The position numbers were made by a program, and so were the translations under genes. Positions 45,358-53,389 of a stretch of DNA of 53,389 nucleotides are shown here, piece after piece. The number at the start of each line of letters is the position of its first letter. Positions within the stretch are counted from its first letter, which is position 1. The notes under the pieces were generated by a model, which was given only the letters and a program-made list of their open reading frames with translations, did not search any database and had not been told where the DNA came from. The stretch comes from Phycisphaerae bacterium (GTDB lineage Bacteria > Planctomycetota > Phycisphaerae > Phycisphaerales > SM1A02). The stretch is from assembly GCA_002705085.1 (NCBI GenBank), contig PAHO01000038.1, forward strand, positions 1 through 53,389. Reading direction: 5' to 3'.

Positions 45358-46662
45358 TTATTCGGCCGGGGTAATGGTTCCTGCACACCGGCCCAAACCA
45401 ATACGGACGGCCCCTGGCATCTCGCACCACGCCCGCATGATGATTTCGTCACCGTCTTGGAGGAATTTGCGTTCGGTGCCATCGGGCAGCTGGATCGGTT
45501 CCGACCCCCGCCAGGTCCGCTCGAGCAAACAGCCTCGGCTCTCAGGTTCTGGTCCCGAGACCGTTCCGGAGGCAATCAAGTCACCAGAACGCATGGCGCA
45601 ACCACTGGAAGTGTGGTGCACCAACATTTGCTCGATGGGCCAGTGCATGTGCCGGAAATCACCCGTGCTGATCACAAACGGATCCTCGCCGCGCTCGCGC
45701 ATGGCGGCGGTTCGAATGGCGGTTTCACACACGATGCCCAACGATTGATCCGGGCGATCAGGCTGCAGATACGGCAAGTTCTCAGGATCTTCCGGACCAC
45801 GGACCGGCCCCGCCACTCGGAACGGCTCGAGGGCCTCCATGGTGACCACCCAAGGAGACACCTGGGTGCAGAAGTTTTTGGCGTTGAACGGGCCCAACGG
45901 CTGGTATTCCCATTTTTGAATATCCCGTGCCGACCAGTCATTCACGATGGAGAGGCCGAAAATGTGGCGCGGGGCGGTGGTCATTCCAATGCGGCTGCCC
46001 ATGGCATTGCCTTCACCCACGTAAAAGCCCAATTCGAATTCGTAATCCAACAAACGCGAAGGACCATCGATGGGATCGTTGGCCTCAACCGGAAGCGTCT
46101 GCCCGCTGGGGCGACGGACTTCGCCGCCTTCAAGAACCACCGTGCTGGCCCGACCGTGGTACCCCACGGGAAGATGGCGGTAGTTGGGCATCAGCGGGTT
46201 GTCCGGCCTGAACATTGAGCCCACGTTGGTGGCGTGGTGAATAGAACAATAAAAATCCGTGTAGTCACCAATCGCAAATGGCGCGAGCATGGTTCCTTCA
46301 GCCTGTGGACGAAGAACCTCTGATCGAGCCTGGGTGTCATCATGCAAGGACGGGTCCGAACCCGTCAGCAACGCGGAGATCCGGCGCCGGAGTTCCAAGC
46401 GAACGTCAGCCCCCAAATTGGCAAGTGCGTTGAGGTTTGGCGCGGCCGCGGCACAAGCCAGCTCGCCGCTCTCACCGAGCAAACCACGTTGGGTGGCCAC
46501 CTTGAGATCAAAGGCTTCCTCGCCAATGGCCACCACGGGACGAGGTCCGTCACCGAAATCCATCACCCCGAACGGGAGATTCTGCACTGGAAAATCAGCA
46601 TGATCTCGAGCGGATTCCACCCATGAGATCAAGTCAGGATCGTGTGTGTGGTCAAGTGACAT
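45358..46662 (-). CDS. fahA: Fumarylacetoacetase
   Basis: A 434-residue hydrolase that splits fumarylacetoacetate into fumarate and acetoacetate, the last step of tyrosine breakdown. It has the N-terminal FAH domain (FPVQNLPFGVMDFGDGPRP) and the metal-binding core: DFYCSIHHATNVGSMFRP, LPVGYHGRAS, DYEFELGFYVGEGN and NDWSARDIQKWEYQPLG. The start ATG 46660-46662 overlaps the stop of the unknown upstream gene as TGATG, so both are made together. Its substrate needs prior cis-trans isomerisation, for which no known gene is present here. Confidence 0.94.
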   Translation of the reverse strand: MSLDHTHDPDLISWVESARDHADFPVQNLPFGVMDFGDGPRPVVAIGEEAFDLKVATQRGLLGESGELACAAAAPNLNALANLGADVRLELRRRISALLTGSDPSLHDDTQARSEVLRPQAEGTMLAPFAIGDYTDFYCSIHHATNVGSMFRPDNPLMPNYRHLPVGYHGRASTVVLEGGEVRRPSGQTLPVEANDPIDGPSRLLDYEFELGFYVGEGNAMGSRIGMTTAPRHIFGLSIVNDWSARDIQKWEYQPLGPFNAKNFCTQVSPWVVTMEALEPFRVAGPVRGPEDPENLPYLQPDRPDQSLGIVCETAIRTAAMRERGEDPFVISTGDFRHMHWPIEQMLVHHTSSGCAMRSGDLIASGTVSGPEPESRGCLLERTWRGSEPIQLPDGTERKFLQDGDEIIMRAWCEMPGAVRIGLGRCAGTITPAE

Positions 46663-47630
46663 CACTTCTCCTCCGGCATCAAGCCGAGCTTTCGCAGCCC
46701 CGAACGAGGGTCATCGAATGAACAACAGCCCCATGAAATCACAAAGCGCTGTCGTGCTTCGGCGAGTTCAAAGTCTTCCAGTTCCCAATCGTCAACCCGA
46801 ACCAAGGTTCCGGTGAACTCGAAATCATCAGCCGAAGCCTGAAGAATGGGCACCAAATCAGAGTCGTCGCAATCACGAAGATGCGCGACCGCGGCCGCCG
46901 TCAAGAAATTCAAGAAGCCGTGAGCGGTTGCCCCCTCAACGACGTCGGACGGGCCTCGCAGGGGCCAGTGCATTCCGGCGGTTCCCTTTAAGGGAACTTC
47001 AGCGGATGCGGCATCAAGCAAGAATTTGGCCGTGGCTTCCAGAGTGGGGAAGTCTTCGGCGGTCAATCCTCCGGTCCGCAGCTTTGCACCAGCATCTCCG
47101 CCAACAATGGTGGCCAGCGCCCCGCGAATATCACCGCGCCAATCCAATTCGAAGAACGGGAACACCTCATCGGGCATGTGATTCAACGCCGCTTCGATGC
47201 TCGCGGGCGAATCGCCTTTGATTTCCACCACATCAGCAATGGCAAAGCCTTCAGATGGGTCGGCATGCCGATCGTTGAACTGTTCCAACGCTTCCACATC
47301 GGCCGCAAGCCCCTCCGCGTCGTGACGCACCAACACCGAGAGCGGCCAAGGCTCATCTTCCTCAGCGCGGGGCAGGTGGGGATTGGCCAATTCTTCAAAC
47401 GACTTGAGTTCAGTGGCCTTGAGTACAAAGCGCTCCAACATCCAAGCATCGGGATGGGTTCGCGCCTTGGCATAGGTTGCCACTGCGTCGGACATGGATT
47501 GCTTGGCTGGTGGGAACAAGCCTGCAAAATCAATGGCGTGTTCAAGCAACATGACGGCGGCCGGAGGAACGCCGGGGACTTCAGGTCGACTCCATTCCAC
47601 GTCGCCGGAAATGTCGTGTTCAGTTGCCAT
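46662..47630 (-). CDS. Unknown protein translationally coupled to fahA; candidate maleylacetoacetate isomerase
   Basis: A 322-residue soluble protein of no family I can name. The pattern of strands and helices looks like a TIM barrel: LLEHAIDFAGLFPPAKQSM, then WMLERFVLKATEL, FPFFELDWRGDI, GAKLRTGGLTAEDFPTLEA and VPLKGTAGMHWPLRGPS. The C terminus ends with a Cys pair in WGCCSFDDPRSGLRKLGLM. Glycine, lysine and cysteine residues in these blocks look catalytic rather than structural. GGAG precedes ATG 47630 by eight bases, 15 bases after gltX. Its stop overlaps the fahA start (TGATG). The context suggests a job in homogentisate breakdown. The isomerase role is inference only. Confidence 0.6.
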   Translation of the reverse strand: MATEHDISGDVEWSRPEVPGVPPAAVMLLEHAIDFAGLFPPAKQSMSDAVATYAKARTHPDAWMLERFVLKATELKSFEELANPHLPRAEEDEPWPLSVLVRHDAEGLAADVEALEQFNDRHADPSEGFAIADVVEIKGDSPASIEAALNHMPDEVFPFFELDWRGDIRGALATIVGGDAGAKLRTGGLTAEDFPTLEATAKFLLDAASAEVPLKGTAGMHWPLRGPSDVVEGATAHGFLNFLTAAAVAHLRDCDDSDLVPILQASADDFEFTGTLVRVDDWELEDFELAEARQRFVISWGCCSFDDPRSGLRKLGLMPEEK

Positions 47631-47645
47631 GCTTCAATCTCCGAA

Positions 47646-49295
47646 TCAGGAGGCAAAATCAGGGGCCGAAGCCACGCAGCGTTCGATTCGCCGCAACACC
47701 GAGGCTTTCCCAAGAATGGCGAGGGTATCCGGCAAAGGCGGACTTGTCGTGCCCCCGGTGACGGCAACCCGCAAAGGCATGCCCGCAGCACCGAAATTCC
47801 CCTCGGCATGTTCATCGGCCCAAGCTTGCAGGGCCGCTTCGATGCTCGATGCCGTAAAGGATTCGATCCCAGACAAAACGCCAGACAAATCTTGCAAGCG
47901 AGAGAACCCTGAAGGTTCACCCTTCGCCAAAGCTTTGCGGGTGCCTTTGGTCACCGGCCAGGTGATGTCCTCGTCGTCCATCACGAAGAACCGGCACGAA
48001 CGTGCCGGGTCATCCAAGGTCTTGGCCCGCTCCCGATTGGACTCCGCAATGAGCGCAAACTGCTCGGGGGTGGTTTGGTCGATGAATTCTGGATGCTCGG
48101 CCTCGCAATGGGCCCGGAATCGTTCCAAGAAGACCTCAGGGGTCATGTCTTGAATCGCATCCAGATTGAACGCCAGCAATTTTTGGCGATCAAAGCGTGC
48201 GTTTGATTTTCCAATGCGATCCAACGTGAAGTTCTCACACAAGAACGCACCATCGAATTTTTCAAGATCGTCCCCGGCCGACCAACCCAGCAGCGCCAAG
48301 TAGTTGATCAGAACCTCGGGGAGGTAACCCGCTCGACGGAAGTCATCCACACTGACTTCGGGAAGATCGATGCCGAGTTCTTCGGCCAGACGCTCCGCAC
48401 ACTCGTGTGGCAACTGTCGGGTCTTGTCACCCAGCCATGCTTCCCAGCTCTCGGGATCAACCGATTTGGCACTGGTCAGGCCGCGGTCTTTGATCTCTTT
48501 CCGCAGGGCTTTGTCTTTGTCCCTCTTGCTCATCTTGGATCCGTCGGGATTTTGGATCAGAGGCAGATGGGCATACACCGGGCGATCAAAGCCCAACGCT
48601 TGCTGCAGGAGAACGTGTCGCGGGGTGTTGGCCAAATGCTCTTGGCCCCGAACCACATGGCTCACGCCCATGCTGGCATCGTCAACCACGACGGCAAAGT
48701 GATACGTGGGGAAGCCGTCTGCTTTGCGAATCACAAAATCGTCGACCTCACCCGGGGCAATCCTGACTTCCCCCAGTACTTCATCCTGAATGATGACTTC
48801 GGAATCGTCGGGCACCCGGAAGCGAATGACGTGATCGTCGCCCCGATCCAAACGCTGCTGGACATCCGCCGGATCCAACTGAAGGGCGGCCCGGTCATAC
48901 CGATACGGGCGCTTCTCGGCACGGGCTAGATTTCGGGCCGCCGTCAGTTCTTCACCGGTCTCAAACGCGGGGTACGCCATTCCGGCATCAATGAGTCGTT
49001 GCAAATGCTCCTGGTACACCGAAAGGCGTTGGGATTGGAAGTAAGGCCCATGGTCTCCCCCGCCAAAGCCGTCGTCCTCTGGACCTTCATCCCATCCGAT
49101 CCCCAACCACCGCAAGTCTCGAAGAAAGCCCAAGCTGGCCGCATCACTGGAGCGTTTCTGGTCCGTGTCCTCAATCCGCAGCAAAAAAGCACCGTCGTGT
49201 TTCCGGGCCAAAGCCCAACAGAACAAAGCGGTTCGCGCTCCACCAACATGCAGGTCGCCGGACGGGCTGGGGGCAAATCGAGTTCGACAGGTCAT
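47646..49295 (-). CDS. gltX: Glutamyl-tRNA synthetase
   Basis: A 549-residue class I synthetase that charges tRNA-Glu. The HIGH-type motif is FAPSPSGDLHVGGARTA at the N terminus and the KMSKS loop is GSKMSKRDKDK in the middle. LLRIEDTD and the family's YDRAALQL region are present. It is some 50-80 residues longer than the shortest bacterial enzymes, with an extended C-terminal anticodon-binding part. Only one copy is visible, so I cannot tell whether it is discriminating or also charges tRNA-Gln. It starts seven bases after the lipoprotein-like gene and precedes the unknown gene and fahA, an unusual operon mixture. Confidence 0.95.
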   Translation of the reverse strand: MTCRTRFAPSPSGDLHVGGARTALFCWALARKHDGAFLLRIEDTDQKRSSDAASLGFLRDLRWLGIGWDEGPEDDGFGGGDHGPYFQSQRLSVYQEHLQRLIDAGMAYPAFETGEELTAARNLARAEKRPYRYDRAALQLDPADVQQRLDRGDDHVIRFRVPDDSEVIIQDEVLGEVRIAPGEVDDFVIRKADGFPTYHFAVVVDDASMGVSHVVRGQEHLANTPRHVLLQQALGFDRPVYAHLPLIQNPDGSKMSKRDKDKALRKEIKDRGLTSAKSVDPESWEAWLGDKTRQLPHECAERLAEELGIDLPEVSVDDFRRAGYLPEVLINYLALLGWSAGDDLEKFDGAFLCENFTLDRIGKSNARFDRQKLLAFNLDAIQDMTPEVFLERFRAHCEAEHPEFIDQTTPEQFALIAESNRERAKTLDDPARSCRFFVMDDEDITWPVTKGTRKALAKGEPSGFSRLQDLSGVLSGIESFTASSIEAALQAWADEHAEGNFGAAGMPLRVAVTGGTTSPPLPDTLAILGKASVLRRIERCVASAPDFAS

Positions 49296-49302
49296 GCAAT
49301 CC

Positions 49303-50103
49303 TCACTCAGGTCTGGAGTCCAAAGGAAAAAGGATATCCGGCACGACGGGCCGAATCAGGATCACTTCAACCTCGTCTCCAACCACCAACAAATGCCGAC
49401 CAGCCGGGGCGGCCACAGACGCAGAAGGGCCGGGGCCGGAACTGACGGCACGGGCATTCGCCGGTGCGATCAGGAAGACTTCATCGGCTTGCAATTCGAA
49501 CGATGAACGGTCGAGCACATTGCGGACCGGACGAAAAGCTGGGCCGGATCGATGGGCCAGCTCAAGCTCACCCGCAATGCGAGGGCCATCCTCGTGCAAA
49601 CGAATCCAGCCCCGAAGTTCCAAAGCCAATCGCCCTCCTTCCACCAAGCGGGGTCGACCGTTCACGATGACAGCACGTCGGTTTCGTGCAGAAACCTCTG
49701 CGGCCAGTGGCTCAAAAGAAAGCACCTCTCCCAAAGCAGACTCAATGGCGGCCCGGGGTGGACCAAGGGTGGCCACCAAGGCGCGAGCTTCAAGGTCATC
49801 CATCCGCTGACGCAAAAGACCCAACCCATCGGGCTCTCTGCGTTCTTCACCCAAAAAATCCAACAAACGATCGGGCATGGGACCGTTGGCATCAAATCGA
49901 AGACGCAGCAACTCAAGACCAGGGATACGACCGTTGCGTGACTCCGGACGAGTGGAAGACCGAACTGTTTCAGTCACCTCTTCACGCCCACTCTCGATTT
50001 GATTCGCTTCAGGCGGCGTGGCAACTTCTGCAATGGAGACCACCGACGTGCTGGCGCAGCCAAGTGTGCTCACCAAAGCCAAATGGGCAAAGAGCCGAAT
50101 CAC
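49303..50103 (-). CDS. Hypothetical exported protein, possible lipoprotein
   Basis: A 266-residue protein. The N terminus (MIRLFAHLALVSTLGCASTS) looks like a signal peptide with a weak lipobox before Cys16. A central part is charged and helical (GLGLLRQRMDDLEARALVAT) and the end is beta-rich, with VVGDEVEVILIRPVVPDILF just before the stop. In that region VLDRSSFELQADEVFLI could be a flagellar-L-ring-like or SAF-like fold, but I cannot support a name. GTG start overlaps the stop of the LOG-family gene (GTGA at 50100-50103). It is coupled to LOG upstream and gltX downstream. Confidence 0.55.
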   Translation of the reverse strand: MIRLFAHLALVSTLGCASTSVVSIAEVATPPEANQIESGREEVTETVRSSTRPESRNGRIPGLELLRLRFDANGPMPDRLLDFLGEERREPDGLGLLRQRMDDLEARALVATLGPPRAAIESALGEVLSFEPLAAEVSARNRRAVIVNGRPRLVEGGRLALELRGWIRLHEDGPRIAGELELAHRSGPAFRPVRNVLDRSSFELQADEVFLIAPANARAVSSGPGPSASVAAPAGRHLLVVGDEVEVILIRPVVPDILFPLDSRPE

Positions 50104-51125
50104 GGAGCATCAAAACCGTTGATGCGATCAATGAGTTGACGGACCAAGCCAAACTTGTGTTTGGTGTGGTGGAAGACCAACCGGGGCAAATGGGGGACTT
50201 CTTCTTCTTCAGGAAGGGCCGACGTGTTTTCCATCTGGCCCGATTCCACCAGAATGCTGAATTCGTCGTTCAGAATCGCCAGTTCTTCTTCTGTGAGCGC
50301 GCGGGTCAATCGAAGCACCAACTTGTCGTGCACGTACCGGGCGGACTGGTATACCCGGTAGAACGAAGTGATTTCTTTCACGGCTTCTTCGGGCGAAGAC
50401 ACAATCCGGTACAGGCCGGGGTCTTCCGGGCTGATCCACCCTTCTTTGAGCAAGGCACCCTTGGTGAAATCTTCCCAGCGCTGCCAGAAGTCACCGTCTT
50501 GGCCTTCGACCAAGACCACAGGGACAACGGGGCTCTTGCCGGTTTGGATGAGCACGAGGGATTCAAAGACTTCATCCATAGTGCCAAAGCCGCCGGGGAA
50601 ACCCACGATCGCTTCGGCATGGTCAACGAACATCAACTTCCGGGTAAAGAAGTACCGGAAGTTGATCAGTTTGGGATCGCCCTCGATGACTTCATTGGCC
50701 GACGTCTCGAACGGAAGACGAATGGACAACCCAAAGGAACGTTCCCGACTTGGGCCTTCATGCCCAGCCTTCATGATGCCGTCGCCGGCACCGGTGATGG
50801 ACATCCAGCCTTGTTCGGCCATGCGGCGGCTGAATTCCACTGCGGCGAGGTAATCGGGGTGGTCCTCGGGCGTGCGGGCCGAGCCGAAGATCGAAACTTT
50901 GCGAACATCTTCCCAGCCGTGGAAGACGTGGTAGGCGTACCACATCTCTCGCATGGCGGAAGCCATCAACCGAACCTGGCCCTCGTCGTGCTGGGAACGA
51001 CGGACCCGAAGCATGGTCTCGCAGATGTCAGCCAGCATGCGGTCGCGGAAGTCGGAGTAATCAAAACCCATGCCCGCCAAAAAGGACTGCATGCGTTTGC
51101 GTTCGTCTCGTGGATCATGAGCCAT
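50100..51125 (-). CDS. LOG-family protein (TIGR00730-like, nucleotide-monophosphate nucleosidase-type)
   Basis: A 341-residue Rossmann protein with the LOG/lysine-decarboxylase-like signature FPGGFGTMDEVFE. The GSART nucleotide-binding loop is near residue 75 and MSITGAGDGIMKAGHEG carries the second glycine-rich loop. LOG enzymes release the base from nucleotide monophosphates (cytokinin activation in plants, PpnN in E. coli). The N-terminal 60 residues and a C-terminal 90-residue helical extension go beyond the core, as in longer PpnN-like forms. The start overlaps the preceding membrane-protein gene by 11 bases. A decarboxylase annotation would be wrong. Confidence 0.85.
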   Translation of the reverse strand: MAHDPRDERKRMQSFLAGMGFDYSDFRDRMLADICETMLRVRRSQHDEGQVRLMASAMREMWYAYHVFHGWEDVRKVSIFGSARTPEDHPDYLAAVEFSRRMAEQGWMSITGAGDGIMKAGHEGPSRERSFGLSIRLPFETSANEVIEGDPKLINFRYFFTRKLMFVDHAEAIVGFPGGFGTMDEVFESLVLIQTGKSPVVPVVLVEGQDGDFWQRWEDFTKGALLKEGWISPEDPGLYRIVSSPEEAVKEITSFYRVYQSARYVHDKLVLRLTRALTEEELAILNDEFSILVESGQMENTSALPEEEEVPHLPRLVFHHTKHKFGLVRQLIDRINGFDAP

Positions 51126-51780
51126 GAGGATCAGTCTCCCCGGAATCGTCTTCAGACTCCAGTGGTCGCAAACCCACCCGCCAGGTGGAAGTGGCCGGAA
51201 TCGCGGTTTCTTGGCCTTGAGCGTCCTTGATCACCAAATCTTCCCAACCAAAAACGGGCGTGGGAGGGAAGCCATCCCCAGAAAACAACCGGTAGCCCGC
51301 CTGCAAACTCACCGTGCCCGAGTCACCTTCCAACCGGTAGACGAACGTCCGAAGTCCCCCGCCATCCACGAAGCCGGTCTCGGCATACGAAGGATCGATT
51401 TCGATTTCCCGTGGGGTCCCCACCGCGCCCCGAAGTGCGGTTCGAAAGGCCGAACGCTGGGCTGCATCATCGGCCGGCGGAAATGACTCGACATCACCGG
51501 TTCCCGACAATGCACCAATCAACTCGGCCGGACCCGCGTACATCTCGCTTCTTGGACCGCGCAGCCACAGGAAGACCCCCAGCACGAATGGGATCGAGAC
51601 ACACAACGTGAACAGCTGGGCAATGCGAGCAAAAGGACGTCCCCAGCGTTGGCCATCTTTCGTGTCACGAAGGCCGCGCATCGCGATGAACAATGGGATG
51701 GGCGGAAACCAAAAGAACGCGAACGCCATGGGAATGGCCAAAAACGCATAGAGACTTGGATCAGGTCGTTCAGACTTCAT
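51115..51780 (-). CDS. Hypothetical membrane protein with soluble C-terminal domain
   Basis: A 221-residue protein with two N-terminal helices (LYAFLAIPMAFAFFWF then IPLFIAMRG as one or two; and IAQLFTLCVSIPFVLGVFLW), followed by a soluble 130-residue domain with beta character (FVYRLEGDSGTVSLQAGYRL). I do not recognise a family. ATG 51778-51780 overlaps the stop of the neighbouring gene (ATGA). The next gene downstream starts 11 bases before its stop. It shares a two-helix-plus-domain layout with that neighbour, so they may be partners. Confidence 0.55.
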   Translation of the reverse strand: MKSERPDPSLYAFLAIPMAFAFFWFPPIPLFIAMRGLRDTKDGQRWGRPFARIAQLFTLCVSIPFVLGVFLWLRGPRSEMYAGPAELIGALSGTGDVESFPPADDAAQRSAFRTALRGAVGTPREIEIDPSYAETGFVDGGGLRTFVYRLEGDSGTVSLQAGYRLFSGDGFPPTPVFGWEDLVIKDAQGQETAIPATSTWRVGLRPLESEDDSGETDPHGS

Positions 51781-52298
51781 GGGACAAAGGGCTCCAGAAC
51801 CAATTCGTCCACCTTGACTTGGAAAGTGAATGGTTCCACTGGATTGGGTTCCATGGTGAGGGTGGCGTTGGCAAAGCACCAAGCGTCTTCGCCCGAGAGC
51901 CGCAATGCCACATCGAGGGTCAGGCCCATGTTCCCTTTGGTTTGCATTCGGATGATGTCCACTGAGAAATCCTCCCCCAGAGGATCCGCCACACCCGCAT
52001 AGGCCCCTTCGGGGCCAACACTGGCCCGAATGGCGGCCGGGGTTTGGGTCTCGACCATGTCCACCACACTGGAACCCACCTCACTGAGCATCCACAGGTT
52101 GAACAAGCCCATGAAGAAGCCGATCCAGATGGCCCGGGCCGCCCGCATGCGATCTCGGGGGTGTCCAGGGTCTTTGGCTTCCTTCCGCAGGGCGATCAAC
52201 CCAAGGACAGAGCCCACCATGCTGACCAAATGGCAGCCGGGCAGGCACGCCACAATCATGGCGATCAACGGAAGCGGTCGTCGGGGCGGCTCTTGCAC
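51777..52298 (-). CDS. Hypothetical membrane protein, DUF4190-like N terminus
   Basis: A 173-residue protein with two helices, PLIAMIVACLPGCHLVSMVG through GLIAL, then ARAIWIGFFMGLFNLWMLSE after a charged loop (RKEAKDPGHPRDRMRAAR). This pattern resembles DUF4190-type small membrane proteins. A soluble 100-residue domain follows, possibly exposed outside. GTG start 52296-52298 has no Shine-Dalgarno; on the minus strand TAAACT ends seven bases before it. It is the first gene of a long unit running through fahA and is divergent from murD. Confidence 0.5.
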   Translation of the reverse strand: MQEPPRRPLPLIAMIVACLPGCHLVSMVGSVLGLIALRKEAKDPGHPRDRMRAARAIWIGFFMGLFNLWMLSEVGSSVVDMVETQTPAAIRASVGPEGAYAGVADPLGEDFSVDIIRMQTKGNMGLTLDVALRLSGEDAWCFANATLTMEPNPVEPFTFQVKVDELVLEPFVP

Positions 52299-52305
52299 CT
52301 CAGTC

Positions 52306-52315
52306 AGTTTAGGCT
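52306..52315. promoter_or_regulatory. Overlapping divergent -10-like boxes between murD and the minus-strand operon
   Basis: On the minus strand TAAACT (52306-52311) lies seven bases before GTG 52298. On the plus strand TAGGCT (52310-52315) lies nine bases before ATG 52325. They share two bases. Only 26 bases separate the two genes. Confidence 0.35.
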
Positions 52316-52324
52316 GACGGGCGT

Positions 52325-53389
52325 ATGGCAGTGGATGCAGTAGTCATGGGACTGGGCCGCTTCGGCGGTGGCTTGGCGGCCGCGGAGAGTTTGTTGGCGG
52401 AGGGCCGGCAGGTGCTGGTGACCGACTTGGCCGAAGAAGTGGCCCTGCAAGCCGCCGTCACCAAGCTCCGGGAGACCTTCGGAACGCAAGTGCGCTTTCG
52501 ACTTGGGGGCCACAAACAAGAGGATTTTTCCCAAGCCGGGCTGGTCATCGCCAACCCCGCCGTTCCCCAACCTTGGGACAACCCCTATCTCCAGACGGCA
52601 TGGGCGTCCGGCGCCACGGTCACCACCGAAATCGCACGCACGCTGGATCAACTCATTGATCGCAAGACCATCGCCATCACCGGCAGCGCGGGCAAAAGCA
52701 CCACCACCGCCATGACCCACGCGGCATTGGTCGCGGCGGGGATCCCAGCCACACCCGGTGGCAACTTGGGTGAGTCCCTCATCGGAACACCAAAGGACCA
52801 CACGTTGGTGGTGGAACTGTCGAGCGCGATGGCGTGGTGGCTCTACGAAGCACCGAAGGCCCCCCAACCAACCTTCGACGTCGCGCTCCGCACAAACTTG
52901 GCCCCCAACCATTTGGATTGGCATGGCGACATGGCGCACTACGCGCAGTGCAAGCAAGCCATCTTGGATCACGCCAAGGAAGCGCTGGATGGCAGCACCC
53001 TTTCACCCTACGAAGGCGAACTGCTGGTGCCCGGCCACCACAACCGCATCAACGCGGCCGCCGCCCTCGCCGCCGTGACCGCTTTGGCACCCCATCGCCC
53101 AGCAACTGATTTCGAAAAGGGACTGGCGACCTTCGCGGGGCTCCCGCACCGGTTGGAACGGGTGGTCGTGCCGCACTTCCCCAACAACGGCTTTTGGAAC
53201 GACTCCAAAGCCACTACGGCCGAAGCGGTCGCGCTGGCGATCGCTGCGGTTCGGGAGAAGGGGCCGGTGCGGTTGATCTTTGGGGGCCGAAGCAAAGGCA
53301 CTGACATTTCATCTCTGGCCCAACTCACTTCAGACTGCATCAAGTCCTACGCCATCGGTGAGATGGGAAAAGAACTCGAGCATCAGGCC
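52325..53389 (+). CDS. murD: UDP-N-acetylmuramoyl-L-alanine--D-glutamate ligase (partial, cut by window end)
   Basis: The first 355 residues of MurD, which adds D-Glu to UDP-MurNAc-L-Ala in peptidoglycan synthesis. It opens with a Rossmann-like MAVDAVVMGLGRFGGGLAA. The ATP-binding loop is ITGSAGKSTTTA, followed by TPGGNLGESL, NLAPNHLDWHGDMAHYAQCK, HHNRINAAAALAAV, PHRLERV and NDSKATTAEAVALA, all in the Mur ligase order. Where the family reads ELSSFQL this one reads ELSSAMAWWL. No stop is reached before the window ends. A murD here shows the cell makes the usual peptidoglycan precursor. Confidence 0.93.
   Translation, partial: MAVDAVVMGLGRFGGGLAAAESLLAEGRQVLVTDLAEEVALQAAVTKLRETFGTQVRFRLGGHKQEDFSQAGLVIANPAVPQPWDNPYLQTAWASGATVTTEIARTLDQLIDRKTIAITGSAGKSTTTAMTHAALVAAGIPATPGGNLGESLIGTPKDHTLVVELSSAMAWWLYEAPKAPQPTFDVALRTNLAPNHLDWHGDMAHYAQCKQAILDHAKEALDGSTLSPYEGELLVPGHHNRINAAAALAAVTALAPHRPATDFEKGLATFAGLPHRLERVVVPHFPNNGFWNDSKATTAEAVALAIAAVREKGPVRLIFGGRSKGTDISSLAQLTSDCIKSYAIGEMGKELEHQA

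Overview
The window is a dense, GC-rich bacterial chromosome segment with no plasmid, phage, IS or CRISPR signature. Several genes point to Planctomycetota. The clearest are a DUF1501 protein next to a PSCyt1/DUF1549/DUF1553 cytochrome-c protein (20717-25585), a Tat-exported Gfo/Idh/MocA oxidoreductase (44040-45317), a XylR-type LacI/AraC hybrid regulator and a DUF3179 protein. A Phycisphaerae-like lineage is my guess; no rRNA is present to test it. The cell has an outer membrane porin, ExbD, MurD, complex I, haem A synthesis and type IV pilus ATPases, so it is an aerobic Gram-negative-type cell with peptidoglycan.

Layout. 1-5531: tail of an unknown gene, exbD, an aminotransferase, an FMN reductase, prfB with a programmed +1 frameshift, a threonine/serine dehydratase and DUF3179. 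5626-14428: porin, radA, a Trp-rich small ORF, nuoH, carB and an acyltransferase. 14425-18490: ruvA, a mannose-1-phosphate guanylyltransferase, ruvX, a degenerate 6-phosphogluconolactonase and a squalene-cyclase-repeat protein. 18391-20710: ctaA and ctaB, divergent. 20717-27166: a three-gene operon (carotenoid-desaturase-like oxidoreductase, PSCyt1, DUF1501). 27242-27315: tRNA-Val(GAC). 27359-31793: pilT, a membrane-bound GspE-like protein lacking ATPase motifs, and a CvpA-like protein. 31961-36098: guaB, accC, accB and a coiled-coil protein. 36130-40387: ABC exporter, aroA and hppD. 40462-47630: groES-like, a four-helix membrane protein, hmgA, the XylR-type regulator, the Gfo/Idh/MocA protein, fahA and an unknown gene coupled to fahA. 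47646-53389: gltX, a lipoprotein-like gene, a LOG-family gene, two membrane proteins and a truncated murD.

How the genes work together. Three enzymes of tyrosine/homogentisate breakdown (hppD, hmgA, fahA) lie within 7.5 kb, but maleylacetoacetate isomerase is absent. The unknown gene whose stop overlaps the fahA start is a candidate for the missing step. Many minus-strand genes overlap by 1-11 bases, which suggests coupled translation.

Two general features stand out. First, many genes that begin a transcription unit have a sigma70-like -10 box about six bases before the start codon and no Shine-Dalgarno, which implies leaderless mRNAs; at some divergent gene pairs these boxes are symmetric and may fire both ways. 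Second, ruvX and aroA lack a usable ATG/GTG/TTG at the position homology predicts, and instead have a CTG overlapping the upstream stop as CTGA.
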